A stretch of 64,000 nucleotides of DNA from Rhodobacteraceae bacterium KLH11 (lineage in GTDB: Bacteria > Pseudomonadota > Alphaproteobacteria > Rhodobacterales > Rhodobacteraceae). The notes beneath the pieces were generated by a model that had not been told where the DNA came from, did not search any database, and saw nothing but the letters and a program-made list of their open reading frames with translations. The stretch covers positions 640,795 through 704,794 of the forward strand of contig DS999531.1 of assembly GCA_000158135.1 (NCBI GenBank). The letters are read 5' to 3'. The position numbers and the translations under genes are program-made. This document shows positions 1 to 9,812 of this stretch, in pieces (within the stretch, counting starts at the first letter, position 1; each line of letters opens with the position of its first letter).

Positions 1-34
1 TGGGCCGGGCAGCCCGTGCCGTGGTAGGGCCGGC

Positions 35-181
35 TCAGCCGTCGCTGGCCTCGGTGCTTTCGGGTTGGGGTTCAGGCTCGGGGGTTTGTGTAGCTGTATC
101 GGGTGTCGGCGCCTCGGCCTCGGTCGCCAGTCCGTCGTTTTCCCAGACGCCCGGTTCCGGGCCCAACTCGTTTGACGGCAT
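35..181 (-). CDS. small acidic hypothetical protein (possible)
   Basis: A 48-codon frame beginning MPSNELGPEPGVWENDG and ending in a Pro/Glu-rich tail (PEPEPQPESTEASDG). It lies 43 nt downstream of rlmJ on the same strand, so it could be the next gene of that transcript. I do not recognise a domain, and the low-complexity tail means the frame could be open by chance in GC-rich DNA. The ordered N-terminus and strongly acidic composition make a real small protein plausible. The Shine-Dalgarno is weak (CAGAG). An earlier in-frame ATG at 277 would overlap rlmJ and is less likely. Confidence 0.4.
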   Translation of the reverse strand: MPSNELGPEPGVWENDGLATEAEAPTPDTATQTPEPEPQPESTEASDG

Positions 182-224
182 CTCTGATGCAGGCAAACGG
201 GGCGGGAGCACTTTTGTGGCTAAA

Positions 225-1010
225 TCAAAGCCCCGAGAAAAGGGACGAAAGGCGTTGTGTTTCGCTTTCAATCCCAAACGGCGCGTTGATGATAAACATC
301 CCCGACCCCACCATCCGATGATTTTTGCGGGCAGGCGGGAAGCGAACCTCGTGGCAGATCGCTTTTGGCAGGTTTTGCGCCTTGAGCGCCGTGATCATAA
401 CCTGATGGTGCCCATCGGTCAGGATCGGGTACCAAAGCGCGATCACCCCCACATTCCACTTACGATGCAGCTTGGCGATGACCTTGGGCAGCCTGTCATA
501 ATCCGCTTTCACCTCATAGCTGGGATCGATCAGCATCAACCCGCGCCGTGGCGTCGGTGGCAGTAACGACTGCGCCAGTTCAAACCCGTCTTGCCGATAG
601 GCCTTGGCTTCATAGGTCGACAATGCGAGGGCCAGCGCCGCATGCTCCTGCGGATGCAGCTCGGCCAGATGCAGGCTGTCCTGCGACCGCAGCAGGCTGG
701 CCGCGATCAGGGGCGATCCCGGATAGGCCGTCGCCCCATGCCGCGACCTGACGGCCTCCAATGCGCGCGACATTGGATGTTCGCCCTCAAACCAACCCTC
801 ATGCTGCACGCGTTCGATGCCGGCGGCTGCTTCACCGGTCCGTACCGCCTCAGCCGCATCCAACTGGTACAGACCCCGGCCCGCATGGGTTTCGATATAG
901 CTGAGTGGCTTGTCTTTTTGCGTCAGATACTCCAGCGCCCAGGCCAATAATGTGTGCTTTTGCACATCAGCCAGATTTCCTGCGTGGTAAATGTGTTGAT
1001 ATGAGAGCAT
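225..1010 (-). CDS. rlmJ: 23S rRNA (adenine(2030)-N(6))-methyltransferase RlmJ
   Basis: Single-domain SAM-dependent methyltransferase of the RlmJ (COG2961) family, which modifies A2030 of 23S rRNA. From the chosen start the protein (261 aa) opens MLSYQHIYHAGN, the family's typical N-terminus. YIETHAGRG (residues 38-46) is the SAM-binding motif. The catalytic motif reads DPSY where the E. coli enzyme has DPPY. The start at 1010 is preceded by AGAAGG at good spacing; the ATG 24 nt further upstream adds residues not usual in the family. It is transcribed divergently from mreB, so the 154 nt between the two starts must hold both promoters. The function is inferred from the family and is well supported. 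Confidence 0.9.
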   Translation of the reverse strand: MLSYQHIYHAGNLADVQKHTLLAWALEYLTQKDKPLSYIETHAGRGLYQLDAAEAVRTGEAAAGIERVQHEGWFEGEHPMSRALEAVRSRHGATAYPGSPLIAASLLRSQDSLHLAELHPQEHAALALALSTYEAKAYRQDGFELAQSLLPPTPRRGLMLIDPSYEVKADYDRLPKVIAKLHRKWNVGVIALWYPILTDGHHQVMITALKAQNLPKAICHEVRFPPARKNHRMVGSGMFIINAPFGIESETQRLSSLFSGL

Positions 1011-1053
1011 TTTGCCTTCTAAAGTTCCCATCAATAAGGCGGATAGGCGCTGA

Positions 1054-2211
<1,158 letters not shown>

Positions 2212-2268
2212 GGCGCGCACCCTTTGAGGCGTGAAAACTCGGGCACGAGCAGCACGGGAAGGTAACCT

Positions 2269-3171
2269 GTGGCAAAGGACCGATCACAGCGCGACGAATA
2301 CACGACCCCCCTGCGCCGCTTGCTTCTGGGGATCGTGGTTCTGTGCCTGCTGGGTATCTTCCTGATCTGGCGCATCGACAGCCCCCGGGTCGAGCGGTTC
2401 CGCGCGCAGGTGGTGGACAAGGTTGTTCCTTCGATGGAATGGGCCATGGTGCCCGTCACCGCGCTGGTCAACCTGTCGCGTGATTTCCAAAGCTATCAGC
2501 GCCTCAGCGAACAGAACCAGGAACTGCGCAGCGAGCTGCGCCTGATGCGCGCCTGGAAAGAGGCCGCCCTGCAGCTGGAACAGGAAAACGCCCGCCTGCT
2601 GGATCTGAACAATGTGCGGCTTGATCCGCGCCTGACCTATATCACCGGCGTTGTGATGGCCGATAGCGGCTCGCCCTTCCGGCAATCGGTCCTGCTGAAT
2701 GTGGGGGAACGCGACGGCATCATGGACGGCTGGGCCACGATGGACGGGATCGGTGTGGTCGGGCGCATCTCGGGCGTGGGCCCGGATACGGCGCGCGTCA
2801 TTCTGATGACGGATGCCAGCAGTGCGATCCCCGCGACGATCCAGCCTTCGGGTCAGACTGCATTGATTACTGGTGACAATACATCCTCGCCTGTGGTGGC
2901 GTTTCTGGAGAACCGCGAACTCGTGCGGCCCGGTGACCGGGTGGTCACATCCGGTGATGGCGGCGTCTTCCCCGGTGGCTTGCTGATCGGCCAGATCACG
3001 GTGGACCCCGGCGGCCGCCTGCGCGTGCGCCTGTCGGCCGATTTCGAGCGGCTCGAATTTCTGCGGGTACTGCGCTATCAATCCGCGCCGCCTATCACGG
3101 ATTCGGGCGATATCGTTGGCCCCCGACAACCCGAAGCCGCATTAAACCCGCAAGAGGCCAGCGATGGATAG
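2269..3171 (+). CDS. mreC: rod shape-determining protein MreC
   Basis: Periplasmic, membrane-anchored elongasome scaffold. The 300-aa protein has one N-terminal transmembrane helix (about residues 17-38), a coiled coil (about 70-105, rich in Leu/Glu/Gln) and then the beta-rich MreC core, in which GVVGRISGVG and the VTSGDGGVFPGG segment are typical. The start is GTG, preceded by GGGAAGG. The last 8 nt overlap mreD, which implies translational coupling. Confidence 0.95.
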   Translation: MAKDRSQRDEYTTPLRRLLLGIVVLCLLGIFLIWRIDSPRVERFRAQVVDKVVPSMEWAMVPVTALVNLSRDFQSYQRLSEQNQELRSELRLMRAWKEAALQLEQENARLLDLNNVRLDPRLTYITGVVMADSGSPFRQSVLLNVGERDGIMDGWATMDGIGVVGRISGVGPDTARVILMTDASSAIPATIQPSGQTALITGDNTSSPVVAFLENRELVRPGDRVVTSGDGGVFPGGLLIGQITVDPGGRLRVRLSADFERLEFLRVLRYQSAPPITDSGDIVGPRQPEAALNPQEASDG

Positions 3172-3700
3172 GTCGCTCTCGCATCTCTGGGCCAAACGGG
3201 GCCTTTATGTCGGGCTGGCGGTGCTGGTGATGTTCCTGCACCTGCTGCCGCTGGATACGAAACCTGATCGCTGGCCGTTTCCGGATATCCTGATCGCCCT
3301 CACCTATGCCTGGGTTCTGAGACGCTCGGACTATGTGCCGATACTGATCATTGCCATCGTCATGTTCATGGCCGATCTGCTGCTGCAACGCCCCCCCGGG
3401 CTGCTTGCGGCGCTGGTCGTGCTGGGGGCCGCCTATCTGCGATCGGCTGCGGCGGGTATGCGCGATGGTGGTTTCATCGCAGAATGGTCGACAGTGGGCG
3501 CAGTGATCACGGTTGTTTTTGTGCTTAACCGTCTGATCCTTGCTATTCTGTCGGTACAACAGGCAACGCTGGCTCCGGTGGTGATTCAGATGGTTCTGAC
3601 AATCGCGATTTATCCGCTGATCGTCTTCCTCAGCCAGGGTGCATTTGGCGTAAAACGTAAATCCAGTCCCGAGACCGGCACAAACAAGGTACGGCCATGA
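3164..3700 (+). CDS. mreD: rod shape-determining protein MreD
   Basis: Small polytopic inner-membrane protein of the elongasome, 178 aa with about five predicted hydrophobic helices. Sequence conservation in MreD is low, so the call rests on hydropathy, size and position between mreC and mrdA. It overlaps mreC by 8 nt and mrdA by 4 nt (ATGA). AGAGG precedes the ATG. Its role is to link MreB/MreC with the PBP2-RodA synthase; this comes from family knowledge and is not visible in the sequence. Confidence 0.9.
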   Translation: MDRSLSHLWAKRGLYVGLAVLVMFLHLLPLDTKPDRWPFPDILIALTYAWVLRRSDYVPILIIAIVMFMADLLLQRPPGLLAALVVLGAAYLRSAAAGMRDGGFIAEWSTVGAVITVVFVLNRLILAILSVQQATLAPVVIQMVLTIAIYPLIVFLSQGAFGVKRKSSPETGTNKVRP

Positions 3701-5646
3701 AACAACGCAATCCAAAGCCGCAAGGTCTTGCCTATAAACGACTGCCGCGTCGTGCGCTGGTTCTGGGCGGGTTGCAGGCTGCCTTTATCGGCGGTCTGGC
3801 GGCCCGGATGCGGTTCATGCAGGTGGATCAGGCCGATGAATATCGGCTTCTGGCCGAGGAAAACCGCATCAATGTGCGTCTGATCCCGCCAACACGCGGG
3901 CGGATATATGACCGGAACGGCCAGATCATCGGGCAAAACTCGCCATCTTACCGCATCGTCATCGTCCGAGAAGATGCCGGCGATATCGACAAGGTGATCG
4001 CCAAACTGACGGACCTGATCCCGCTGAACGAGGATGAGATTGAACGGGCCCGCACCGAAATGCGCCGTTCTGCCCCGTTTCTGCCCGTCACTCTGGTAGA
4101 TCAGGTCACGTGGGAGGACATCTCGAAAGTTGCGGTAAACGCCCCGGCCCTGCCCGGCGTCACGCCAGAGGTCGGTCAAACCCGACAATACCCGCGCTAT
4201 GAGGATTTTGCTCATATCGTCGGCTATGTCGGCCCGGTCAGCGATTATGATCTGAGTCAGATCGACGACCCCGAACCGGTGCTGCGCATCCCCCGGTTCC
4301 AGATCGGCAAGGTCGGTCTGGAAGCCCGGCAAGAGATTGATCTGCGCGGCAAAGCCGGATCAAAACGGGTCGAGGTTAACGCCACCGGCCGCGTCATGCG
4401 CGAGCTGGACCGGCAGGAAGGTCAGCCCGGGGCGGACCTGCAATTGTCGGTCGATGCCGATCTGCAGCAATATGCACAAGCGCGACTAGCAGGCGAAAGC
4501 GCCGCCGCCGTCGTCATTGATTGCGAGACCGGCGATCTGCGCGCGATGGCCTCGGCCCCCAGTTTCGACCCCAACCTGTTTGTGCGTGGCATCTCGGTCG
4601 CGGATTATCAGATTCTGACACAAGACAAGTATCGCCCGCTGGCAAACAAGACGGTTCAGGGCACCTACCCGCCGGGCTCGACCTTCAAGATGGTCACCGC
4701 ACTGGCCGCGCTTGAAGCCGGTATCGTTGGCCCCGGCACCACAGTCTATTGCCCCGGCTTCCTCAAGGTCGGCAGCCGTCGCTTCCACTGCTGGAAGCGC
4801 GGAGGTCACGGCATGGTCGATCTCAACACATCGCTGAAGCGCAGCTGCGATGTTTATTATTACGATGTGGCCCTGAAGGTCGGCATCGACAAAATCTCGG
4901 AAATGGCCCGCACCCTTGGGCTGGGTGTCAAGCATGACATCCCCATGTCTGCCGTGCGCGCCGGATTGGCGCCCAATCAGGAATGGAAGCAGCGAACCCA
5001 TGGTGAGGAATGGCTGATCGGTGATACGGCCAATGCCTCGATCGGGCAGGGCTTTATGCTGGCCTCACCCATGCAACTGGCGGTGATGACGGCAAGGATC
5101 GCCACCGGGCGGGCTGTTTCGCCCCGTCTGGTCCGGTCAATCGATGGGATCGAACAGCCAACCGGCGCGGGTGAGCCGCTTGGGATCAACCGGACCAACC
5201 TTGATTACATTCGCGAGGCGATGTGGTCTGTCTCGAACGACCGGCGCGGCACGGCCTATCGCAGCCGGATCATCGCGGATGACTTCCGCATGGCAGGCAA
5301 GACCGGCACCAGCCAGGTGCGTAACATCACCAAGGCCGAACGCGCCGCTGGCGTGATCCGCAACGAAGACCTGCCATGGGAGCGCCGCGACCACGCGCTG
5401 TTCGTCAGTTTCGCGCCTTATGACAACCCGAAATACGCCATTGCGGTTGTCGTGGAACATGGCGGTGGCGGCTCCAAGGCGGCGGCCCCGGTTGCGCGCG
5501 ACATCATGCTGCAAGCGCTCTATGGCGGCACACCGCCGCTGGAGGCCTACCCGGCAGGCGACCGCGAGCGCATCAAGGAACAGCAAAAACGGCTGGAAGG
5601 CGATCGCCGCCCCAAAGCGCGCCCTGACGAAAAGGACCGCGCATGA
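3697..5646 (+). CDS. mrdA: penicillin-binding protein 2 (elongasome transpeptidase)
   Basis: Class B PBP that cross-links peptidoglycan during elongation. Of 649 residues, about 20-40 form the membrane anchor, followed by the PBP dimerisation region (NRINVRLIPPTRGRIYDRNG is diagnostic) and the transpeptidase domain. That domain holds the nucleophile Ser328 in PPGSTFKM, the second motif S383-C-D, and K535-T-G-T. Length is normal. The start overlaps the mreD stop (ATGA) and the end overlaps rodA the same way, so the cell-wall genes are translationally coupled. The C-terminal tail is highly charged and low in complexity. Confidence 0.96.
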   Translation: MKQRNPKPQGLAYKRLPRRALVLGGLQAAFIGGLAARMRFMQVDQADEYRLLAEENRINVRLIPPTRGRIYDRNGQIIGQNSPSYRIVIVREDAGDIDKVIAKLTDLIPLNEDEIERARTEMRRSAPFLPVTLVDQVTWEDISKVAVNAPALPGVTPEVGQTRQYPRYEDFAHIVGYVGPVSDYDLSQIDDPEPVLRIPRFQIGKVGLEARQEIDLRGKAGSKRVEVNATGRVMRELDRQEGQPGADLQLSVDADLQQYAQARLAGESAAAVVIDCETGDLRAMASAPSFDPNLFVRGISVADYQILTQDKYRPLANKTVQGTYPPGSTFKMVTALAALEAGIVGPGTTVYCPGFLKVGSRRFHCWKRGGHGMVDLNTSLKRSCDVYYYDVALKVGIDKISEMARTLGLGVKHDIPMSAVRAGLAPNQEWKQRTHGEEWLIGDTANASIGQGFMLASPMQLAVMTARIATGRAVSPRLVRSIDGIEQPTGAGEPLGINRTNLDYIREAMWSVSNDRRGTAYRSRIIADDFRMAGKTGTSQVRNITKAERAAGVIRNEDLPWERRDHALFVSFAPYDNPKYAIAVVVEHGGGGSKAAAPVARDIMLQALYGGTPPLEAYPAGDRERIKEQQKRLEGDRRPKARPDEKDRA

Positions 5647-6782
5647 GCTATCTTGAATATGCGGTCAAATCCACGCCCTCAGGGTTTCGCAAGTTTCTGT
5701 ATATGAACTGGCCCCTGACGCTGCTTCTGGTCAGCGTCGCCAGTGCCGGGTTCCTGATGCTGTATTCTGTGGCGGGTGGATCATGGACCCCGTGGGCCGA
5801 ACCGCAGATGGAACGTTTTGGCCTTGGACTGGCAGCGATGTTCATCATCGCCATCGTTCCGATCTGGTTCTGGCGCAACATGTCGGTCGTGGCCTATCTG
5901 GGATCGATCGTTCTGCTGATCTTTGTAGAGCTTTTTGGTACAATCGGCATGGGCGCACAGCGCTGGATCGATCTGGGATTCATGCGCCTGCAGCCATCCG
6001 AGGTGATGAAAGTTGCACTGGTGATGGTACTGGCCGCCTATTACGACTGGCTTTCACCGCAAAGGACATCCCGCCCGCTCTGGGTTCTGATCCCGGTTGC
6101 CCTGATCCTGATCCCGACCTTTCTGGTTCTGAAACAGCCTGATCTGGGCACATCCATCCTGTTGCTGGCTGCCGGGGGTGGGATGATGTTTCTGGCCGGG
6201 GTGCACTGGGCCTATTTCGCCGCCGTGATTACCGCAGGTGTCGGGCTGGTTGTGACCGTGTTCAACAGCCGGGGGACCGAGTGGCAATTGCTCAAGGACT
6301 ACCAGTTCCGGCGCATTGACACATTTCTGGATCCCTCCACCGACCCGCTGGGCGCGGGCTATCACATCACGCAATCCAAGATCGCATTGGGCTCGGGCGG
6401 CTGGAACGGGCGCGGCTTTATGGAAGGGACCCAATCGCGGCTGAACTTCCTGCCCGAAAAACACACCGATTTCATCTTCACCACGCTGGCGGAAGAGTTC
6501 GGCTTTGTCGGCGGTATCACCCTGCTGATCCTCTATGGGATGATCCTGATCTTCTGCATGGTCACTGCATTGTCGAGCAAGGATCGCTTCTCGTCGCTGG
6601 TGACGCTGGGCATTGCGCTGAATTTCTTCCTGTTCTTTGCTGTCAACATGTCGATGGTGATGGGGCTGGCCCCTGTTGTGGGCGTCCCGCTGCCCATGGT
6701 CAGCTATGGCGGGTCGGCCATGCTGGTGCTGATGGCCGCATTCGGCATCGTGCAAAGCGCCCATATCCACCGCCCCCGCTGA
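5643..6782 (+). CDS. rodA: SEDS-family peptidoglycan glycosyltransferase RodA
   Basis: Integral membrane SEDS protein (379 aa, about ten hydrophobic helices) that polymerises glycan strands in partnership with PBP2. Recognisable family segments are GAQRWIDLGFMRLQPSE, FLPEKHTDFIFTTLAEE and VPLPMVSYGGSAML. The Asp of HTDFIF corresponds to the conserved SEDS loop. It overlaps mrdA by 4 nt (ATGA) and is followed after 10 nt by ghrA, so it is the last cell-wall gene of the operon. Confidence 0.95.
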   Translation: MSYLEYAVKSTPSGFRKFLYMNWPLTLLLVSVASAGFLMLYSVAGGSWTPWAEPQMERFGLGLAAMFIIAIVPIWFWRNMSVVAYLGSIVLLIFVELFGTIGMGAQRWIDLGFMRLQPSEVMKVALVMVLAAYYDWLSPQRTSRPLWVLIPVALILIPTFLVLKQPDLGTSILLLAAGGGMMFLAGVHWAYFAAVITAGVGLVVTVFNSRGTEWQLLKDYQFRRIDTFLDPSTDPLGAGYHITQSKIALGSGGWNGRGFMEGTQSRLNFLPEKHTDFIFTTLAEEFGFVGGITLLILYGMILIFCMVTALSSKDRFSSLVTLGIALNFFLFFAVNMSMVMGLAPVVGVPLPMVSYGGSAMLVLMAAFGIVQSAHIHRPR

Positions 6783-6792
6783 AAGGTTTTCG

Positions 6793-7725
6793 ATGACCGT
6801 GAACATCCTGTTTTCCGCGCGCCCGGGCCTGTGGCCGGAATATGAACCGCTGCTGCGTCAGGGGCTGACGGCGGCCGGGCTGGATTTTCATCTGGCTACC
6901 GATATCCCGGCGGATCAGGTCGATTACGTGGTCTACGCCCCGAACGGCGGTTTGCAGGATTTCACCCCCTTCACCCGCCTCAAGGCTGTGCTGAGCCTCT
7001 GGGCCGGGGTCGAGAGTATTTCGGGCAATGAAACCCTGACCGTGCCGCTGGCGCGCATGGTGGATGGCGGGCTGGCGCAGGGGATGACCGAATGGGTGGT
7101 GGGCCATGTGCTGCGCTATCACCTTGGCATGGATCGCCATATCACGCAGCAGGATGGGGTATGGGAACCGGATGCCCCGCCATTGGCGGCACAACGCACG
7201 GTCTGCATTCTGGGGCTGGGGGCACTGGGCCAGGCCGCCGCGCAAACGCTGGTGGCGCTGAATTTCCGGGTTATCGGCTGGAGCCGCACGGCCAAGGACA
7301 TCCCCGGCGTGACCTGCCTGCATGGTGGGGACGGGCTGCGCGCCGCGCTGTCTCAGGCCGGGATTGTGGTTCTGTTACTGCCCGACACGCCCGCGACTGA
7401 GAACACACTGAATGCTGAAACGCTTGCGCTATTGCCGAAAGGGGCGAAGATCATCAACCCCGGGCGTGGGCCCTTGATCGATGATGATGCTTTGCTGGCC
7501 GCGCTGAATTCAGGCCAGGTCGGACATGCCACGCTGGACGTGTTCCGCACCGAACCGCTGCCGCCTGAACATCCCTACTGGGCACATCCCAACGCGACGG
7601 TAACGCCGCATATCGCATCAGAAACCCGCCCCGTGACGGCGGCACAGGTGATCTGCGAGAACATTCGCCGAGGTGAAGCGGGTGAGCCCTTTCTACACCT
7701 CGTCGACAGGGAGTTGGGCTACTAG
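6793..7725 (+). CDS. ghrA: glyoxylate/hydroxypyruvate reductase A-type 2-hydroxyacid dehydrogenase
   Basis: D-isomer-specific 2-hydroxyacid dehydrogenase (310 aa) of the GhrA group, expected to reduce glyoxylate or hydroxypyruvate with NAD(P)H. The Rossmann motif GLGALGQ starts at residue 141, NPGRGPLID carries the substrate-binding Arg region, and TLDVFRTEPLPPEHPYW plus TPHIAS carry the Glu and His of the catalytic relay. It begins 10 nt after rodA behind AAAGG, so it is probably cotranscribed with the cell-wall operon. Its end overlaps the convergent peptidase gene by 4 nt. The exact substrate cannot be told from the sequence. Confidence 0.88.
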   Translation: MTVNILFSARPGLWPEYEPLLRQGLTAAGLDFHLATDIPADQVDYVVYAPNGGLQDFTPFTRLKAVLSLWAGVESISGNETLTVPLARMVDGGLAQGMTEWVVGHVLRYHLGMDRHITQQDGVWEPDAPPLAAQRTVCILGLGALGQAAAQTLVALNFRVIGWSRTAKDIPGVTCLHGGDGLRAALSQAGIVVLLLPDTPATENTLNAETLALLPKGAKIINPGRGPLIDDDALLAALNSGQVGHATLDVFRTEPLPPEHPYWAHPNATVTPHIASETRPVTAAQVICENIRRGEAGEPFLHLVDRELGY

Positions 7726-9737
7726 GCCGCGATCAAGCCACGGCCTTTCAACAACGCCTCAACGCCGGGCAAGCGGCCGCGGAACGCCAGATACAGCTCT
7801 TCCGCCTCGCGTGATCCGCCGGTCGAGAGGATGTTATCCTCCAACGCTTTGGCGCGCTCGGGGTCAAACGCGCCACTGGCTTCTTCAAAGGCGGCGAAGG
7901 CGTCGGCGTCCATCACCTCGGACCACATATAGCTGTAATAGCCCGAGCTATAGCCATCACCTGCGAAGACATGGGCAAAATGCGGGGTGGCGTGGCGCAT
8001 GCCGATGGCCTGCGGCATCCTGAGTTCTGCCAGCACCTCGGCCTGTTTTGCCATCGGATCAGCGGGTGCGGCGCCATCGTGGAACGCCAGATCGACCAGC
8101 GCCGAGGCGACATATTCCACCGTCTGGAACCCCTGATCGAAATTGGCGGCCTGCAGCACCTTCTCCAGCATCTCCTGCGGCATCGGTTCACCGGTTTCGG
8201 CATGGGTTGCGAATTCGGCCAATACTTCGGGCACTTCCAGCCAATGTTCGTAAAGCTGGCTGGGCAGTTCCACGAAATCACGCGCCACCGAAGTGCCCGA
8301 GATGCTTTCATAGGTCACATTGGACAGCATCTGATGCAGGGCGTGACCAAATTCATGAAACAATGTCCGCGCGTCATCATAGGACAACAGCGCCGGATCG
8401 CCCTTGGCGAAGTTGCAGACATTGATCACCACGGGGGCCTGTTCTTTTGGAAACTTAGCCTGCCCCCGCATCGCACTGCACCACGCGCCCGAGCGTTTGG
8501 AGCCGCGCGCGAAATAATCCCCGATAAATACCGCCACATGCTGCCCATCGCGGGTCACCTCCCACGCGCGGCAATCGGGGTGGTATAGCGGTACATCCAG
8601 CGGTGCAAACTCCAGCCCGAACAGGCGGTTGGCGCAAGCAAAAGACGCCTCGATCATACGGTCCAGCTGCAGATAGGGCTTGAGCGCGGCCTCATCCAGA
8701 TCATGCTCGGCCTTGCGGCGTTTCTCGGCATAGTAGCGCCAGTCCCACGCTTCCAGCGGGCCGTTGACACCGTCTTCCTGCATCATCGCGATCAACACCT
8801 CGGCATCTGCATCGGCGCGGGTCTTGGCGGGGTCCCACACATCCATCAACAGCGCGCGCACGCGCTCCGGGGTGCGGGCCATCTCGGTCTCAAGCTTGTA
8901 ATCGGCGAAGCTGGCATAGCCCAGCAGCGCCGCGCGCTCTTCACGCAGGCGCAGGATTTCTGCGGCGATGTCCCGGTTATCGGTGTCGCCGCCATTTGCC
9001 CCGCGTGCGGTCCATGCGCGATAGGCTTTTTCGCGCAGGTCCCGACGGGGCGAGAATTGCAGAAACGGCACGATGATCGAGCGTGAAAGGGTCACCACCG
9101 GACCTTCAACGCCTTTCTCCTGCCCCGCCGCGCGCGCCGCATTCACCGCAAATTCAGGCAGGCCTTGCAGGTCATCCTCGGTCAGTTCCATGAACCACTC
9201 ACGTTCATCCGCCAGCAGGTTCTGGGTGAAAGAGGTGCCCAGCGAGGCCAGACGCGCCTTGATCTCTTGCATCCGCGCATCGTCATCGCCGGTCAACGCC
9301 GCCCCTGCCCGCACAAATCCGCGATGGGACAGCATCAGCACCCGGGCCTGTTCATCTGTCAATTCCAGCGCATCGCGCCGGGCCCATAAATCCGCCACCC
9401 GCTGAAACAGTGCCTTGTTCGAAGAGATGCGCGAATAATGCGCCGCCAGCTTGGGCGAGAACGCGCGCTGCAGCTCTTCGCGCCGGGGGTTGCTGTCAGC
9501 GCCTGCGACGGTGAAGAACACGGACAGGACCTTATCCATCTGCTCACCCGCGGCCTCAAGCGCCTCGATCGTGTTGGCAAATGTGGGCGCGTCTGAATTC
9601 ACTGCAATCGCATCGATCTGGGCGTTATGCGCCTGCATCGCTTCTTCCAGCGCGGGGGCGAAATCATCATCCGAGATCGTGGCAAAAGGCGCGATTTCGA
9701 AAGGTGTGGTCCAGTCAGACAGGATCGGGTTGGTCAT
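7722..9737 (-). CDS. M3-family metallopeptidase (oligopeptidase A / dipeptidyl carboxypeptidase type)
   Basis: Zinc peptidase of the M3 (thimet) family, 671 aa, which degrades short peptides in the cytoplasm. The zinc site is H461-E-F-G-H465 (FHEFGHALHQM), with the third ligand in the downstream DFVELPSQ helix. GYSSGYYSYMWSEVMDAD near the C-terminus is the substrate-closing segment of this family. It could be PrlC- or Dcp-like; the sequence alone does not decide. The ATG at 9737 follows AAAGGA and gives the usual MTNPILSDW N-terminus; the earlier in-frame start at 9779 lies upstream of this site. It is the last gene of the rpoH-led minus-strand run, 75 nt after the E1-like gene. Confidence 0.92.
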   Translation of the reverse strand: MTNPILSDWTTPFEIAPFATISDDDFAPALEEAMQAHNAQIDAIAVNSDAPTFANTIEALEAAGEQMDKVLSVFFTVAGADSNPRREELQRAFSPKLAAHYSRISSNKALFQRVADLWARRDALELTDEQARVLMLSHRGFVRAGAALTGDDDARMQEIKARLASLGTSFTQNLLADEREWFMELTEDDLQGLPEFAVNAARAAGQEKGVEGPVVTLSRSIIVPFLQFSPRRDLREKAYRAWTARGANGGDTDNRDIAAEILRLREERAALLGYASFADYKLETEMARTPERVRALLMDVWDPAKTRADADAEVLIAMMQEDGVNGPLEAWDWRYYAEKRRKAEHDLDEAALKPYLQLDRMIEASFACANRLFGLEFAPLDVPLYHPDCRAWEVTRDGQHVAVFIGDYFARGSKRSGAWCSAMRGQAKFPKEQAPVVINVCNFAKGDPALLSYDDARTLFHEFGHALHQMLSNVTYESISGTSVARDFVELPSQLYEHWLEVPEVLAEFATHAETGEPMPQEMLEKVLQAANFDQGFQTVEYVASALVDLAFHDGAAPADPMAKQAEVLAELRMPQAIGMRHATPHFAHVFAGDGYSSGYYSYMWSEVMDADAFAAFEEASGAFDPERAKALEDNILSTGGSREAEELYLAFRGRLPGVEALLKGRGLIAA

Positions 9738-9757
9738 TGAGGTCTCCTTTGACCTCA
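9738..9757 (-). promoter_or_regulatory. hairpin presenting the Shine-Dalgarno of the M3 peptidase in its loop
   Basis: On the minus strand TGAGGTC and GACCTCA form a perfect 7-bp stem around the six-base loop AAAGGA, which is the ribosome binding site of the peptidase gene. The stem ends directly next to the ATG. Seen directly; a role in translation control is inferred. Confidence 0.5.
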
Positions 9758-9812
9758 TAGCTAAGGCTGACCCCCGCAATGATCCAGTGCTGCCCGAAAA
9801 TTTGAGGGGCTG

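Noticed and set aside
21..566. Plus-strand open frame of 181 codons
   Set aside because: It is antisense to rlmJ and shows Pro/Arg-rich composition without a domain; a shadow of the GC-rich coding strand.
3272..5182. Long antisense frames in the mrd and other GC-rich genes
   Set aside because: Such frames arise from third-position GC bias. No start signal or domain is seen, and the sense genes are certain.
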